Shown: positions 22,620-31,653 of the stretch, piece after piece
How positions within the stretch are numbered: position 1 is the stretch's first letter
Layout: the number at the start of each line of letters is the position of its first letter
NCBI GenBank assembly: GCA_009746045.1
Contig: RPFO01000130.1
Span: 333,808-397,807 of the forward strand
From: Mesostigma viride
Lineage: Eukaryota; Streptophyta; Mesostigmatophyceae; Mesostigmatales; Mesostigmataceae
Direction: 5' to 3'
DNA length: 64,000 nucleotides
Translations under genes and position numbers: made by a program
The notes under the pieces: model-generated
What the model saw: only the letters and a program-made list of their open reading frames with translations
Told to the model about the DNA's origin: nothing
Database searches by the model: none

Positions 22620-24513
22620 AAGGTGCTGATGCAATATATGGGAAGCAGAATAAGTATGAACAACTGCGCGCGGACGCGGTGAGTCTACCAAAGGCGGAGG
22701 TGGCGGGGAAGGCACGGCTGCTCGACCTGTTGGCTATGCGGCCGAGCTGGCGGGAGATATATGCCAGCGAAGAGAACTGCATCAAGCCAGCGGTCGTGGC
22801 GAGCGCAAAGTATTGGAATGTGCCCAAGCCCAGCCGGGGATGCTCCATGGCTGAATGGGGCAAGCTCATGAGCCGGGCAGCGGGCGTGGGCATGGTGGCG
22901 TTCCGGGAGAGGCGGCCCAAGTGGGTGGATGGCTGCTTTGGAGTGGCCAAGGGGGTGGGTGAGCTTCGGTTCATCGTCAACAGGAAGCTGGGCAACCTGC
23001 TGTGGGTGGACCCCCCCAAGATCCTGCTACCCCACCTGGGCATCCTCGTGGAGGTCTACATCATCAAAGGCTGGTGCTACTGCGCCAAGAGCGACCTCGT
23101 GTCATACTACTATTCCATCGAGGTGCCCGAGTGGTGGTGGGACTACCAAGGGCTTCCTAGTGTGTGGTCGACTAGCGTAGGTCTGGCAGGGCCCAGGCGG
23201 AAGGTGTGGCCCGTGCTCAAGGTGCTGGCCATGGGACATTCCCATGCGGTGGCGCTGGGGGAGGCCATCCATGAGATGGTGCTCTACATGACCGGTGCCC
23301 TGGATCCGAGGCGCCAGGTCAACTACCTCTCAAGCGCAGGTGAGCTCACCTTGCATGGTGCGCGACGAGTGTGGCCAGCCACTGCGCTTGGCCATCGAGT
23401 ACAAGGAGGAGCGCGCCGGGGAGCTTCAGATTGACCTGGAAAACCCCCCTGCCCCCATGCTGTCCATCACCATTGATGACTTGGTGGCCAGCAACGGGCG
23501 GACCTGCGAGGCGGTGAACCAGCTCATCACGCGCGCTATTGAGGAAGGCTACCTCCCTAACAACCTTGTGCCGTCTAAGGAGAAGACTAAGATGGCGAGC
23601 CTGGAAGGGGACGAGCTAGAAGCCCTACCAGTGCACCGACGGAACGGCGTGCTGGAACCATGCAACGGTCAAGCAGCTCAACCTTGTGATCGCCCACACG
23701 CAGGCTATACTCACTCGAGGCCGAGCTACGGCCGAGGGGCTGGCTGCCGTCTTGGGGCGGTGGTTGTGGCTGCAGATGTTAAGCCGCAGCTGCTTGTCCA
23801 TTTGGCAGCAATGTTTCAAATTCATCAGCCTGCAAGGGTGGGGGCAGCGATCCTGGGTGCTGTGGGCCGGGGTGCGGGAGGAGTTAGAGTGTGCCCTGGC
23901 CTTGGCTCCCATGCTAAGGGTTGACCGAAGCGCACCTTTGGCCCGTGAGGTGGTTGCATCTGACGCGTCCACCTACGGGCAAGGTGTCGTGTACGCAACC
24001 ATGGAGCCGGGCGATGTGACGGAGCTGGCGAGGGCACGAGAGGTGCGGGGGTACCCGACTTTGCTCATACCAAGTGAGGTGGCCTACGCTGGCCCTAGGC
24101 CACTGAGCGCGCGGGCGCAACAAGCAATCACTAGCCAGCAATGGCGGGTTGGGGTCCGGAGTCGTTGGCGGGATCCGGGGATGCACATCAACGAGAAGGA
24201 GGTGCGGGCTGCAGTGAAGGGCGTGGAGAGGAGTGCGCGCAGCTTGGCAAACTGAGGCAAGCGGGTGGTGAGGTTGGTGGACTCCACCGCGGCGTTGGGC
24301 TGCTTGGCTAAGGGGCGGTCCTCATCCCACAAGCTCAACAAGCAGTGCCGCCGCTTGTGCGCGCTGACCCTCGCCAAGGGGAGTCGTTCCCAGTGGGTGT
24401 GGACGCCGAGTGCACTTCAACCAGCCGATGGCGTTTCTCGCGGCCAATCCATGGCGACTTTCTTGGCAGGCTGGGTGCGCGACCTGACCGCGGAAGGCAT
24501 CCATCCTAGTTAA
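22620..24513 (+). pseudogene. RT and RNase H of the DIRS-like element, frameshifted
   Basis: One frame to about 23,340 gives GELRFIVNRKLGN, then PHLGILVEVYI, KSDLVSYYYSIEVPEWW and LAMGHSHAVALGEAIHE, an RT palm/fingers order typical of DIRS-like RTs. A second frame gives SITIDDLVASN near 23,460-23,500, the position of the catalytic xxDD motif. A third (23,686-24,255) gives the RNase H start VVASDASTYGQGVVYA with HINEKEVRAAVKG. After an in-frame stop at 24,253, VRLVDSTAALGCLAKGRSSS and LQPADGVSRGQ complete RNase H, ending at 24,513. At least three frame changes or stops make this copy inactive as read. It encodes replication functions only; no integrase or recombinase is seen. Confidence 0.65.
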
Positions 24514-24545
24514 CCCGGGGCCCCCTGCACCTGTTAGCTACCTTC

Positions 24546-25161
24546 AGTTAACGTAAAGGATTTACGTTAGATGGATAGAGATTGTTACGCTCTTTCCAAC
24601 GGCACCTTGAACGCCTCATTTGGTTATGGGACGTAAAAGTTATGACGTTTCCTAGGCTGTGCCGACAGTACCCGGCGCGCCACTGTGGGCGCGTACGGAC
24701 ACAGGATGTACAAGTGTCACTTTGATAGTCCGCAGGACGTTGACAGGACTTGTACAGGACTTGATGGTCAATTGATAGGTAGGCGTGCTGTAGCGCGCCA
24801 GGACCTATGAGACAATTGATGCTGAGTAGTGTACGGATAGGTCCACAGGACTAGCCGTATGGACAATTGATAGATCTGCGCGCCAAAGGCGTGCCAGAGT
24901 CTGTGTAATCAATTGATTGACAGTTCAGCTGTGACAGTGCAGCTGAATACTTGGACGCGTCCCTAGCAAGCTATATGTGTGACTTGGTCGCACCGGGACG
25001 CTAGCTCTTGCGTGCACGCTCTCTTGGCACAGCGACCCTGTCGTCTGTGCTACGTGCAGTCTTGGACGAGACGTGACTTACGTCTGTGTTTGCTCATTAT
25101 AATAAAGGCAACTTTCCTGCAAGAGCCATGGATTCTCTCGGGAGTAAACTCTCATTCAACT
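24546..25161 (+). repeat. 5' LTR of element A
   Basis: Starts AGTTAACGTAAAGG and ends CATTCAACT. Direct copy at 34,412-35,027 and inverted copy at 51,526-52,139. It contains four CAATTGAT motifs (24,769, 24,813, 24,864, 24,910) spaced 44-51 bp in its left half, and ATTATAATAAAGG near 25,096 as a possible TATA or polyadenylation-type signal. Ends AGTT...AACT are non-canonical for an LTR. Confidence 0.9.
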
Positions 25162-25188
25162 CGTATTACAATCTCCGTAACAAGCAAA

Positions 25189-25973
25189 ATGCCGGACTCG
25201 ATGGAGTTCCGCATACCGAGGGATTCTGAAATTTTGGGCAGTCCAGCGGACATCGCCGAATCTCCGGCTGGTCCTTCGACGACTCCTGTTCGTGAAGATC
25301 GTCCGGTTCTTAATCCGGCGTGGCAGCGTGTTGTTGACCAGGCGGTAGCGTCCAGCTCGGAGCTACGCGCTCAGCAGCAGGCACTGCTGCAAGGCTTACG
25401 ACTGCCACCCCCGCCTCCGCAACCTTCGATTGTTTCGGGGTTTCGCGATTATCTCGATTCCATTCGAGCTTTGCTTGCGGACTTCGAGTCCATACCCGGG
25501 CGGGGTTGCAAGCGCCCAGCGCGGTTGCCGAGGTCTCTGAGGAGATCGACAACGCGGTTTCATCGCTTACAGGTTATCAGCGCAATCTCGCTAACTGGCT
25601 GTCGGTTCGTTCGGGCGTCATTCCGACGATCACAACCAACCTGTTTCAAGACCTTGCGATTCTGCAGTTGCTGTCGCGAGGCTTCCGGACGCGAGAGCGG
25701 CAATTGCTGCTCAACCTTGTCGCGTTCTTGTCTGCATTGCGAGAGTGGGCGCCGGACGGGTGGGATTTTCTAACGATTCTTACCAACCCGCTCCGCATCG
25801 TCACCCGCCGCCGTCGTCGCCGCATTGATCCGGTGACGGGCCGTCGGTTGGACCCCATCGTCATCGAAACTCCGGTGACGATTGAGGTTGGGCAAGGCCA
25901 GGAGGGGCCTGCGCCTGTCGTCAACGATCCAATTTACGACTACGACTACTGCGATTTTCGTGGTCTCGACTGA
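25189..25973 (+). pseudogene. ORF0 of element A (leader ORF, unknown function)
   Basis: ATG at 25,189, 27 bp after the LTR. The protein starts MPDSMEFRIPRDSE. A Pro-rich segment follows near residue 85, and around 25,500 the frame shifts by one indel in the CGGGCGGGG region. The second frame gives EEIDNAVSSLTGYQRNLANW, NLFQDLAILQLLSRGFRTRE, NLVAFLSALREW, an Arg-rich run, and a C-terminus DYDYCDFRGLD. It is predicted mostly helical, with no zinc finger or catalytic motif. The same ORF occurs in B at the same place and shares EFRIP, SLTGYQRNL, RTRERQ, LVAFLSALREW and YCDFRGLD. Function unknown; it could be an extra structural protein or an N-terminal gag domain made separately. The frameshift breaks this copy. 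Confidence 0.7.
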
Positions 25974-26118
25974 ATTCGGCATGGTGGCGCGGTCGGCACC
26001 GGGGCAGGCGGCTTTTTGACAGATTGTACATATATACCTGTTTTTTTAACATATATACCTGTCTTTTGTTTTACAGCTGCTTAGCTCAGGGCCATACACA
26101 CAGCTAGTGTAGTTTACC
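25974..26118 (+). promoter_or_regulatory. ORF0-gag spacer with a splice-acceptor-like end
   Basis: Contains two ACATATATACCTGT repeats and then a pyrimidine-rich run TGTCTTTTGTTTTACAG at about 26,062-26,078, a good match to a eukaryotic 3' splice site, 40 bp before the gag ATG. The equivalent spacer in B (50,587-50,751) is also pyrimidine-rich and ends in an AG but differs in sequence. Splicing out ORF0 could make a gag mRNA; this is inference. Confidence 0.35.
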
Positions 26119-27226
26119 ATGGCTGAGGGGCGCCGTAGCAAGGGCCTAGCCAGTGGGAATAATAATGGAGGTGCAGGTAGTGGAACCGCTCACGTAGATG
26201 ACGTGGGGGTTACCGGTGAGATTACCAACGTACCTATTAATAATAATACACATGCTGTCTCTGGGATTGATCTCACCACACAGGGTCTTTAATTGTTAAT
26301 CAGCTGCAACCTGTAACTCAGACTCCAAGCCTAAGCAGGCTGAAGAGTTTGTAGAAGGATTGGAAGGGTTTCCTAGCTTGTACGGTGGTACAAATTACTA
26401 TCAGATCTGGATAGGCAGCCAGCACTTTTGGCAAGTGCACTGATCAGATTAAGGACCTCCAGGGAGTGCAAGAAGGCCAACAAGGCCTGGGCAGTGTACG
26501 TAGCTGAGCTGAAGGAGCTGCTGGAAGACCAACGCAAGAAGGTCGGCATCCATTGGCAAGACAAGTATCAAGGGTGGGAGGTCAAAGGAGACCTTATCCA
26601 GAACTTCCTTAACTATTGTAAAATGGTTGAGGAGGGCAGGGCTCATGGCTTCAATGTGCTGACAACATAGCCCTGACAAACTGGCTCAAGGTTTCTGGGC
26701 TGGACAAGGCAACACGTGGCTCTTTAAAGGTCATGTGTGCCCCACACTCAACCCTCAAGGCCTACAAGGTCATAATCAAACAAGCACTCGAGGCAGAGGA
26801 GCTGTTTGAGGGTGGTGCCAGCAGTGAAGGCTACCCACGCAGGTGGGCGTGCCCAGGGGGGCTCCAAACGTCTGAGGCTGACAGAAGCCAAGGAGGGCGT
26901 AGGGGCAACCACAACAAGCGGAAGGCCAATCATTCACCCGACCCTGACGGGAGGTCACACTCCAAGTCGGTGTTCAGGCGGGTGGGTGGTAAGCCCAGCA
27001 GGGCAACGCCTGACAACGGGGGCGGTGGCCAGGGCAAGTCAAAGATCCAGTGCTACCTGTGCAAGGGGTGGGGGCACATCAAGAAGGAGTGTCCCAGCTT
27101 CAAGAAGACCCAGGGCCAGGGCAGCAACAAGAAAACAACAACAAAAACAACAACAAGAACAAGTCCCAGGCAGGCCAGCCTTCAAAGGGCAGTCAGCAAG
27201 AAGAAACAAGGAGCAGTGACTGTCTG
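26119..27226 (+). pseudogene. Gag of element A, broken
   Basis: Starts MAEGRRSKG with the run GVTGEITNVPINNN, as in intact B. A frameshift soon leads to a stop near 26,290. Later pieces occur in other frames: RECKKANKAWAVYVAEL and DKYQGWEVKGDLIQNFLNY (26,460-26,660), STLKAYKVIIKQALEAEELFEGG, and a zinc knuckle IQCYLCKGWGHIKKECPSF (C-X2-C-X4-H-X4-C) at about 27,045-27,100. This is the capsid/nucleocapsid polyprotein that would package the RNA. At least four indels relative to B make it non-functional as read. The C-terminal Lys/Thr/Asn run corresponds to an AAC/ACA repeat. Confidence 0.8.
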
Positions 27227-27269
27227 AGGCAACCCCTACACACCTTAATTCACCCAAGGGGGAGGCCAG

Positions 27270-28733
27270 GTGCTCCAATGCAGATTTTATATCTGGGCAA
27301 CAAAGGGTGATCTCCAGGTTCATGGTGGCCCCAGGTCACCTGGAGAGGTACAGGTTCCTATGAAGACGTCCTTGACAGCTGGTGCAGCTGTAAGAATGTC
27401 TGACCCCATGCATCCTCGTGCTGGGCACGAGGGTGGACCTCTCATTTTGAGAGAAACCAATGTACAACCACAGAGGGGTGTGAAGGCCTCTGGTGGTATG
27501 CATGTGGTCCCTGCTGGCGGTCCAGGTGTTGGGCATGAGCAGGGTGACTCAGGCTCTGAGTCAGAACAGGATGGAAGTCAGCATGGTGATGCTGGACAAC
27601 CTGACAGCACAGTCCTGACTGTGCCAGGGACTGCTTCCTCTGTGTACCAGGAGTTGGGTGCCCGAATCCACAACATGTTTGGGCATGCCACTTCTCTGTC
27701 AAACAACTTTGCCTTCCGTATGGGCAGGGCACCCCTTCTCAAGGCGTGTCAGCAAGCTGCCTCACGGTGTAAGTGCCAGTTGTCCTCCAACAAGCCCAGG
27801 AAATCACATGCCAAAGCTCTACCTCAGAGCATTGGTGATCTGCAGTGTGATATCCAACACATCAGGGGCATGCAACTGTTGGTGTGCGTGGACAGGTACA
27901 CAAAATACAAGGTGCTGGAGCATTTACCTTCTATGAAGAACAGGTACTTGCTGGCTGCCCTGCAGAATGTAAGAGCCAAGTTTCCTACCACAAGGATCCA
28001 GGTGGACATGCAGTTTCAGCATCTCAAGGGTGATCCCACCCTTCCTGAGTTGCTGGTTACACCTAGGGAGGCTCATGGGCAGCAGGGTGCTATAGAGAGG
28101 GCAATCCAGGAGGTCAAGAAATTGATCATCTCTGAAGACTGGGTACCCTTGTCTGCACCTGCACTTGTCAGGAGTGCATGGCTGAGGAACGTGGAGCAGC
28201 AGCTGAACAGCAGGGTTAATTTCTACTATGATGGAGTTGCTGTCAGCCCAATGGGTCTATATCATGGCCTGTGCCCACCACATGTGCTGGAGGGCTGGAA
28301 ACATGCTGCACATGTCACCTTTGCCAAGCTGAGGGAGAAGGACCGGGGTTGGAAGATGCTGGAGCCACAAGTGGGTCAGAAGGTCCTAGCTTGGAAGGAA
28401 CCTAGCCTTTATGGCAAACGTGGTAGCTGGAGTCCTGGGGTGGTTACCCAGGTTGATGAAGCTAGCCACGCATGCTTGGTCAGCATGGAGGACGAACCAA
28501 AGCATGTGCACCGGCTGAGTTGGTCATATGTCAAGCCTAACCTGATGAATGAGGGCAGTCAGGCACAAGGCTCACAGGACCTGCAGGATTTTCAGGTCCC
28601 AGTGACATCACTGACGCAACGACCACATCTGTTGCAGGGGAATCTGTCAGCCCTGGCCAGGTTGCAGAGGTACCTGTTGAACAGGCTGCAAGGTCAACAG
28701 CTGGGGAGTCAACTGTCAAGCCCAAGGCTCTAA
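27270..28733 (+). CDS. Integrase of element A
   Basis: Inserts the DNA copy into chromosomes. The zinc-binding start is HNMFGH (H-X4-H, about residue 133) followed by KACQQAASRCKC, where the usual C-X2-C is replaced by CKC with an upstream Cys. The catalytic core shows D in QCDIQHI, D in IQVDMQF and E in GAIERAIQEVK. The spacing between the last two is about 29 residues, slightly shorter than the common 35. The C-terminal part (RGWKMLEPQVGQKVLAWKE, GSWSPGVVTQVDEASHACLV) is a small beta-barrel-like GKRG.W.PG.V region. After FQVP near 28,600 a missing G shifts the frame relative to B, giving an aberrant tail. In B the frame stays open further. No protease motif lies upstream. Confidence 0.85.
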   Translation: MLQCRFYIWATKGDLQVHGGPRSPGEVQVPMKTSLTAGAAVRMSDPMHPRAGHEGGPLILRETNVQPQRGVKASGGMHVVPAGGPGVGHEQGDSGSESEQDGSQHGDAGQPDSTVLTVPGTASSVYQELGARIHNMFGHATSLSNNFAFRMGRAPLLKACQQAASRCKCQLSSNKPRKSHAKALPQSIGDLQCDIQHIRGMQLLVCVDRYTKYKVLEHLPSMKNRYLLAALQNVRAKFPTTRIQVDMQFQHLKGDPTLPELLVTPREAHGQQGAIERAIQEVKKLIISEDWVPLSAPALVRSAWLRNVEQQLNSRVNFYYDGVAVSPMGLYHGLCPPHVLEGWKHAAHVTFAKLREKDRGWKMLEPQVGQKVLAWKEPSLYGKRGSWSPGVVTQVDEASHACLVSMEDEPKHVHRLSWSYVKPNLMNEGSQAQGSQDLQDFQVPVTSLTQRPHLLQGNLSALARLQRYLLNRLQGQQLGSQLSSPRL

Positions 28734-28753
28734 CCAAGCCCAGGGGGACAAGT

Positions 28754-29422
28754 TTGGCTGGATTGATTGGGGCTCTGCAAAGAGCCAAGAAGCAGCCCAA
28801 GGTAGCCAAGCTCAGGTGGCATGGCAATCTGGGGCTGGACACTGCCTTAGAGGTAGACACTAATTCTCAGGTTTCCATCATTGGGACCAGAGCTGCAGCA
28901 GGGTACAGCATGACTGAACCCAGCTATCAGTTTGTGTCTGACTTCAGTGGCGGGGTACACGTGAAGGTACTGGGTGAGGTATCTATTCCTATCCTTGGAC
29001 AGGACACTGCATTTTGTGTCTTGGAGGGCTATCAGGGACCTGCTCTTCTGGGGCAGAATTTCCTATGCCAGGATGGGGTAGTGATCACGTCCTCTCTCCT
29101 GACTAAGGAAGGGGCTGGTCAGGTCCCACTGATTAATTTCAGGACCACTCACCTATCACGTGCAGTAACCAGGACGGTTAAGCGTGTGCAAGTGTGCCAG
29201 GGGCAGGAGCCCTTGGTTGATGACCTCATATTGCCAGCTGCTAGTCATCCAAGCAGTTTGGGCATTGGTCCTCACTCACTTGCTGGACACAGCCCTATCA
29301 ACTACCAAGGCCTGGTGAAGCTCATGTCCTCTCCCATTATGTGTCCCCAGGTCACACTGGGTCTGATTAAATCTGGGGAGCCTGGACTGGATCTCCAAGA
29401 AATGCGTGGAACCTGTCAATGA
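28754..29422 (+). CDS. Retroviral-type aspartic protease domain of element A, downstream of integrase
   Basis: Frame starts at ATG 28,754 inside the linker and reads AKLRWHGNLGLDTALE. It then gives the active-site loop VDTNSQVSIIG (about residue 38), a flap-like VLGEVSIPILGQDTAFCVLEG, and the conserved ALLGQNFL block. In retroviral-type proteases the active site is DTG or DSG; here Gly is Asn. The domain lies after the integrase and before RT, whereas Copia elements normally have it before integrase. A 4-base deletion relative to B keeps the domain in frame with the upstream linker in this copy. The ORF ends at EMRGTCQ, and the RT frame begins 16 bases earlier, offset by +1, exactly as in B. 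Confidence 0.8.
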   Translation: MAGLIGALQRAKKQPKVAKLRWHGNLGLDTALEVDTNSQVSIIGTRAAAGYSMTEPSYQFVSDFSGGVHVKVLGEVSIPILGQDTAFCVLEGYQGPALLGQNFLCQDGVVITSSLLTKEGAGQVPLINFRTTHLSRAVTRTVKRVQVCQGQEPLVDDLILPAASHPSSLGIGPHSLAGHSPINYQGLVKLMSSPIMCPQVTLGLIKSGEPGLDLQEMRGTCQ

Positions 29423-29641
29423 CCTGCCTCCTGCACGACGTCTACTCAAACTCAAGTTTGTCATCAAGATGAAGGAGGTGGACGGGGTCAAGGTACCACA
29501 TGTCAGGCCCGTGCTGAATGAGTTCAAGGGTACTGGTGAGTGCACTGCTGAGGAATTGTATACCCCTGGCATGCTGCATGACACTTGGAGGCTGCTGCTG
29601 TGTGTATTTCTAGGCCTTCTCAACAAGGGCTTGGACTATGG
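29406..29641 (+). pseudogene. RT of element A, N-terminal part, split by insertion
   Basis: Reads EPVNDLPPARRLLKLKFVIKMK, then VRPVLNEFKGTGE, CTAEELYTPGM and CVFLGLLNKGLDYG. It is interrupted at TATGG by the non-autonomous LTR element. The RT continues at 32,244. Where Copia RTs have KARLVAKG, this family has RPVLNEFKGTGE; element C has a similar RPCVTEFKGTTD. Confidence 0.85.
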
Positions 29642-30240
29642 TGTCAGGGTTTTAGTATAAACCCTGGATGTGCCCGTTTGCCAGCCTATGTTATGTTGTG
29701 GCCAATCTTCTGTATTTTCTGGCCAAGGATATTATTAGGGCTGAGTAGGGCTTGCCGTGTTCTTTCCGGCGGTACTTTTCTTATGACGGACAGTTGAGTA
29801 TGCACAAAGATATTAGGTGCCGAAGTTAGGATTAATTCGGCTCTACCTTGTGGTTGCATGGTACGGCTTGTAGGGCGTGAGTATCTCGTACCATTTGGCG
29901 GTGGCTAACTCCTAGCGCCGCGCAATAGTGGGGTCGAATATTGGTGCCGAATATTCGCATCATTGCCTAGTGGATTTTGTGTGCCAGTTGTGCAAGTGGA
30001 GACACTTTATGTGTTAAGTTAACGTAGGGATAATGTGTGCAGCCGACATTGGACATTGTTTAAGAGGTCGGCGTGCACCTTTTCACGTCACCTGATGGTG
30101 GGCCAGTTGCCTTGTGGCTTGGCAATGGACACCGGTCACGGTCCTTAAATTCTATATATGCGTCTTTTATTGTATTAATGAAATGAGTTGTGCCGCAACA
30201 TTTGAGCTCATTCATTGACGCATTATTAGGATTTTTGACA
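29642..30240 (+). repeat. 5' LTR of the non-autonomous element
   Basis: 599 bp, TGTCAGGGTTTTAG to GGATTTTTGACA. It is nearly identical to 31,654-32,243 apart from a 9-base stretch (AGGATTTTT) near its right end that the 3' LTR lacks. Confidence 0.93.
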
Positions 30241-30253
30241 TGGTATCGGGAGG
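30241..30253 (+). promoter_or_regulatory. Primer binding site
   Basis: TGGTATCGGGAGG starts at the first base after the LTR and matches the first seven bases, and then most of the rest, of the usual tRNA-iMet complementary site. Confidence 0.75.
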
Positions 30254-31653
30254 GAAAGTTCCCCACCTTTGAGACGACTTTGAACGACATTCTTGTGACC
30301 ATGATGAAGCCATTTTACCCTGCCGGCGCATATAATTGATGGCGGCAGCGTTGTTACGTAATTTCGTGAGCAATGTCGTGAGGATTCATACGTCGCAGCA
30401 TTTTGAATTTGAAGTTCGGCGGAACGGGCAGAAATTTCATGGGTCGACAGGCCTGGGCCAGCGCAGCCACGCAGGCGAGTTGTTATATGTGTCAAAGCCA
30501 GCGGAACTTTCATGTTTCGGGTTTGCTGTGGGCTGGCGCCGCCTGGCGTTGAGCCCCGCATGGCGAGGTCAAGGCTCTGGTTCCAGCTGGGTGCAGACTT
30601 TTTTCTCTTTTTCTGTACCAGTGACCTGCGCATCAACATGTGGCTCGGAGCGGACGTCGGCTGGAATTTTGCGAGCAACCAGCGCAACGGATTATCGCCA
30701 TTTTTGGTGGCGCAGCCTGCGGAATTTCCAGCATTTTTTGTCGACGAGGACTGCCTGCCTACCGGCTTTTTGTTGGCGATGAAGATGTTGGCCAGGAGTG
30801 CCAGCATGGTCTCTCTTTTGAAGCTGGCTATGCCAGTGGGTTTTTGATTTTGAAGCTGGTCAGGAGTACCAGTGAGCTGCATGTTATTTTAGAAGCTCTA
30901 AGCCAAGGGAGCTTGTGACATTTTAAAGCTGACAAAAATATTTGCCCCCACTTATTTCTTGAGGGGGGGTGTGTTGACATGAGACTGGCTCGCGACGACA
31001 TTTGTGGGGCCTAACGTGGCCTGTGGTCTGTATTGACCTACTTTGGGATGTACGCGCCTGCTTTGCATGCAAACTTGGTGGTCAGCTGTGTTTTTGAATG
31101 GACGAGGCAAACTAGCATGTGCAGCCTAGTGTTTTGGCCAGTCTGGAGGTTGGGATCAGTCCAACCTGTTATGGGAGCGCTCTGGGGGAAGTTCTTGGTT
31201 GACTTTCCATGCTCGGGACCTGATCACTCCCGGGAGTTTGTTGGCACGACGGCGTGCCAGCGTGGGGCCGTGGAGGCCTTGGGACCGTGGTGGTCCATTT
31301 TAGGGCTATTGGTAGCCTGATGGGGCAGTGTTTGCCCATGTGTGCTATTCCTGGCAAGTGTAGTTGTTGTGACTTATTGCTGTGTTTCTGCATCAGACCT
31401 GGGACGCTGGGGCTGTCAGTTTATACCTCTAGGGACGCCTGGATGTATTTTGGAAGAGACGCAGGCATGTAGCACCTTTGTTGTTATGACCAGGATGGCA
31501 TTTTTTCACTGAATGTGTTGCTGGATGGTTCCTTGGGAGGGGCTTCCCGGGTAAGGGAGGGTTGCTGGGGTATGTTGTACCCGGCAAGCCCTACCCTAGT
31601 TGAGGGGGGACTTGACGTTCATTGGACCCTGCACTGGCAACGTGCAAGGGGGG
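30254..31653 (+). other. Interior of the non-autonomous element, no recognised gene
   Basis: A short plus reading KFPTFETTLNDILVTMMK directly after the primer site stops at 30,339 and may be a gag relic. A 218-codon minus-strand ORF (30,226-30,882) shows no known domain. Confidence 0.5.

Larger units (their letters stand above)
21265..24545 (+). mobile_element. DIRS-like retroelement, right part missing
   Basis: A gag-like ORF is followed by an RT-RNase H reading spread over several frames. The 3' portion, where a tyrosine recombinase would be expected in a DIRS-type element, is absent because the LTR of element A begins at 24,546. No LTRs were identified, consistent with DIRS-type or another LTR-less class. 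The left border is uncertain; the palindromic leader from about 20,850 may belong to it. Confidence 0.55.

Noticed and set aside
30226-30882. 218-codon minus-strand ORF inside the non-autonomous element
   Set aside because: No domain, overlaps the LTR and primer site, and is antisense to the element. Considered chance.
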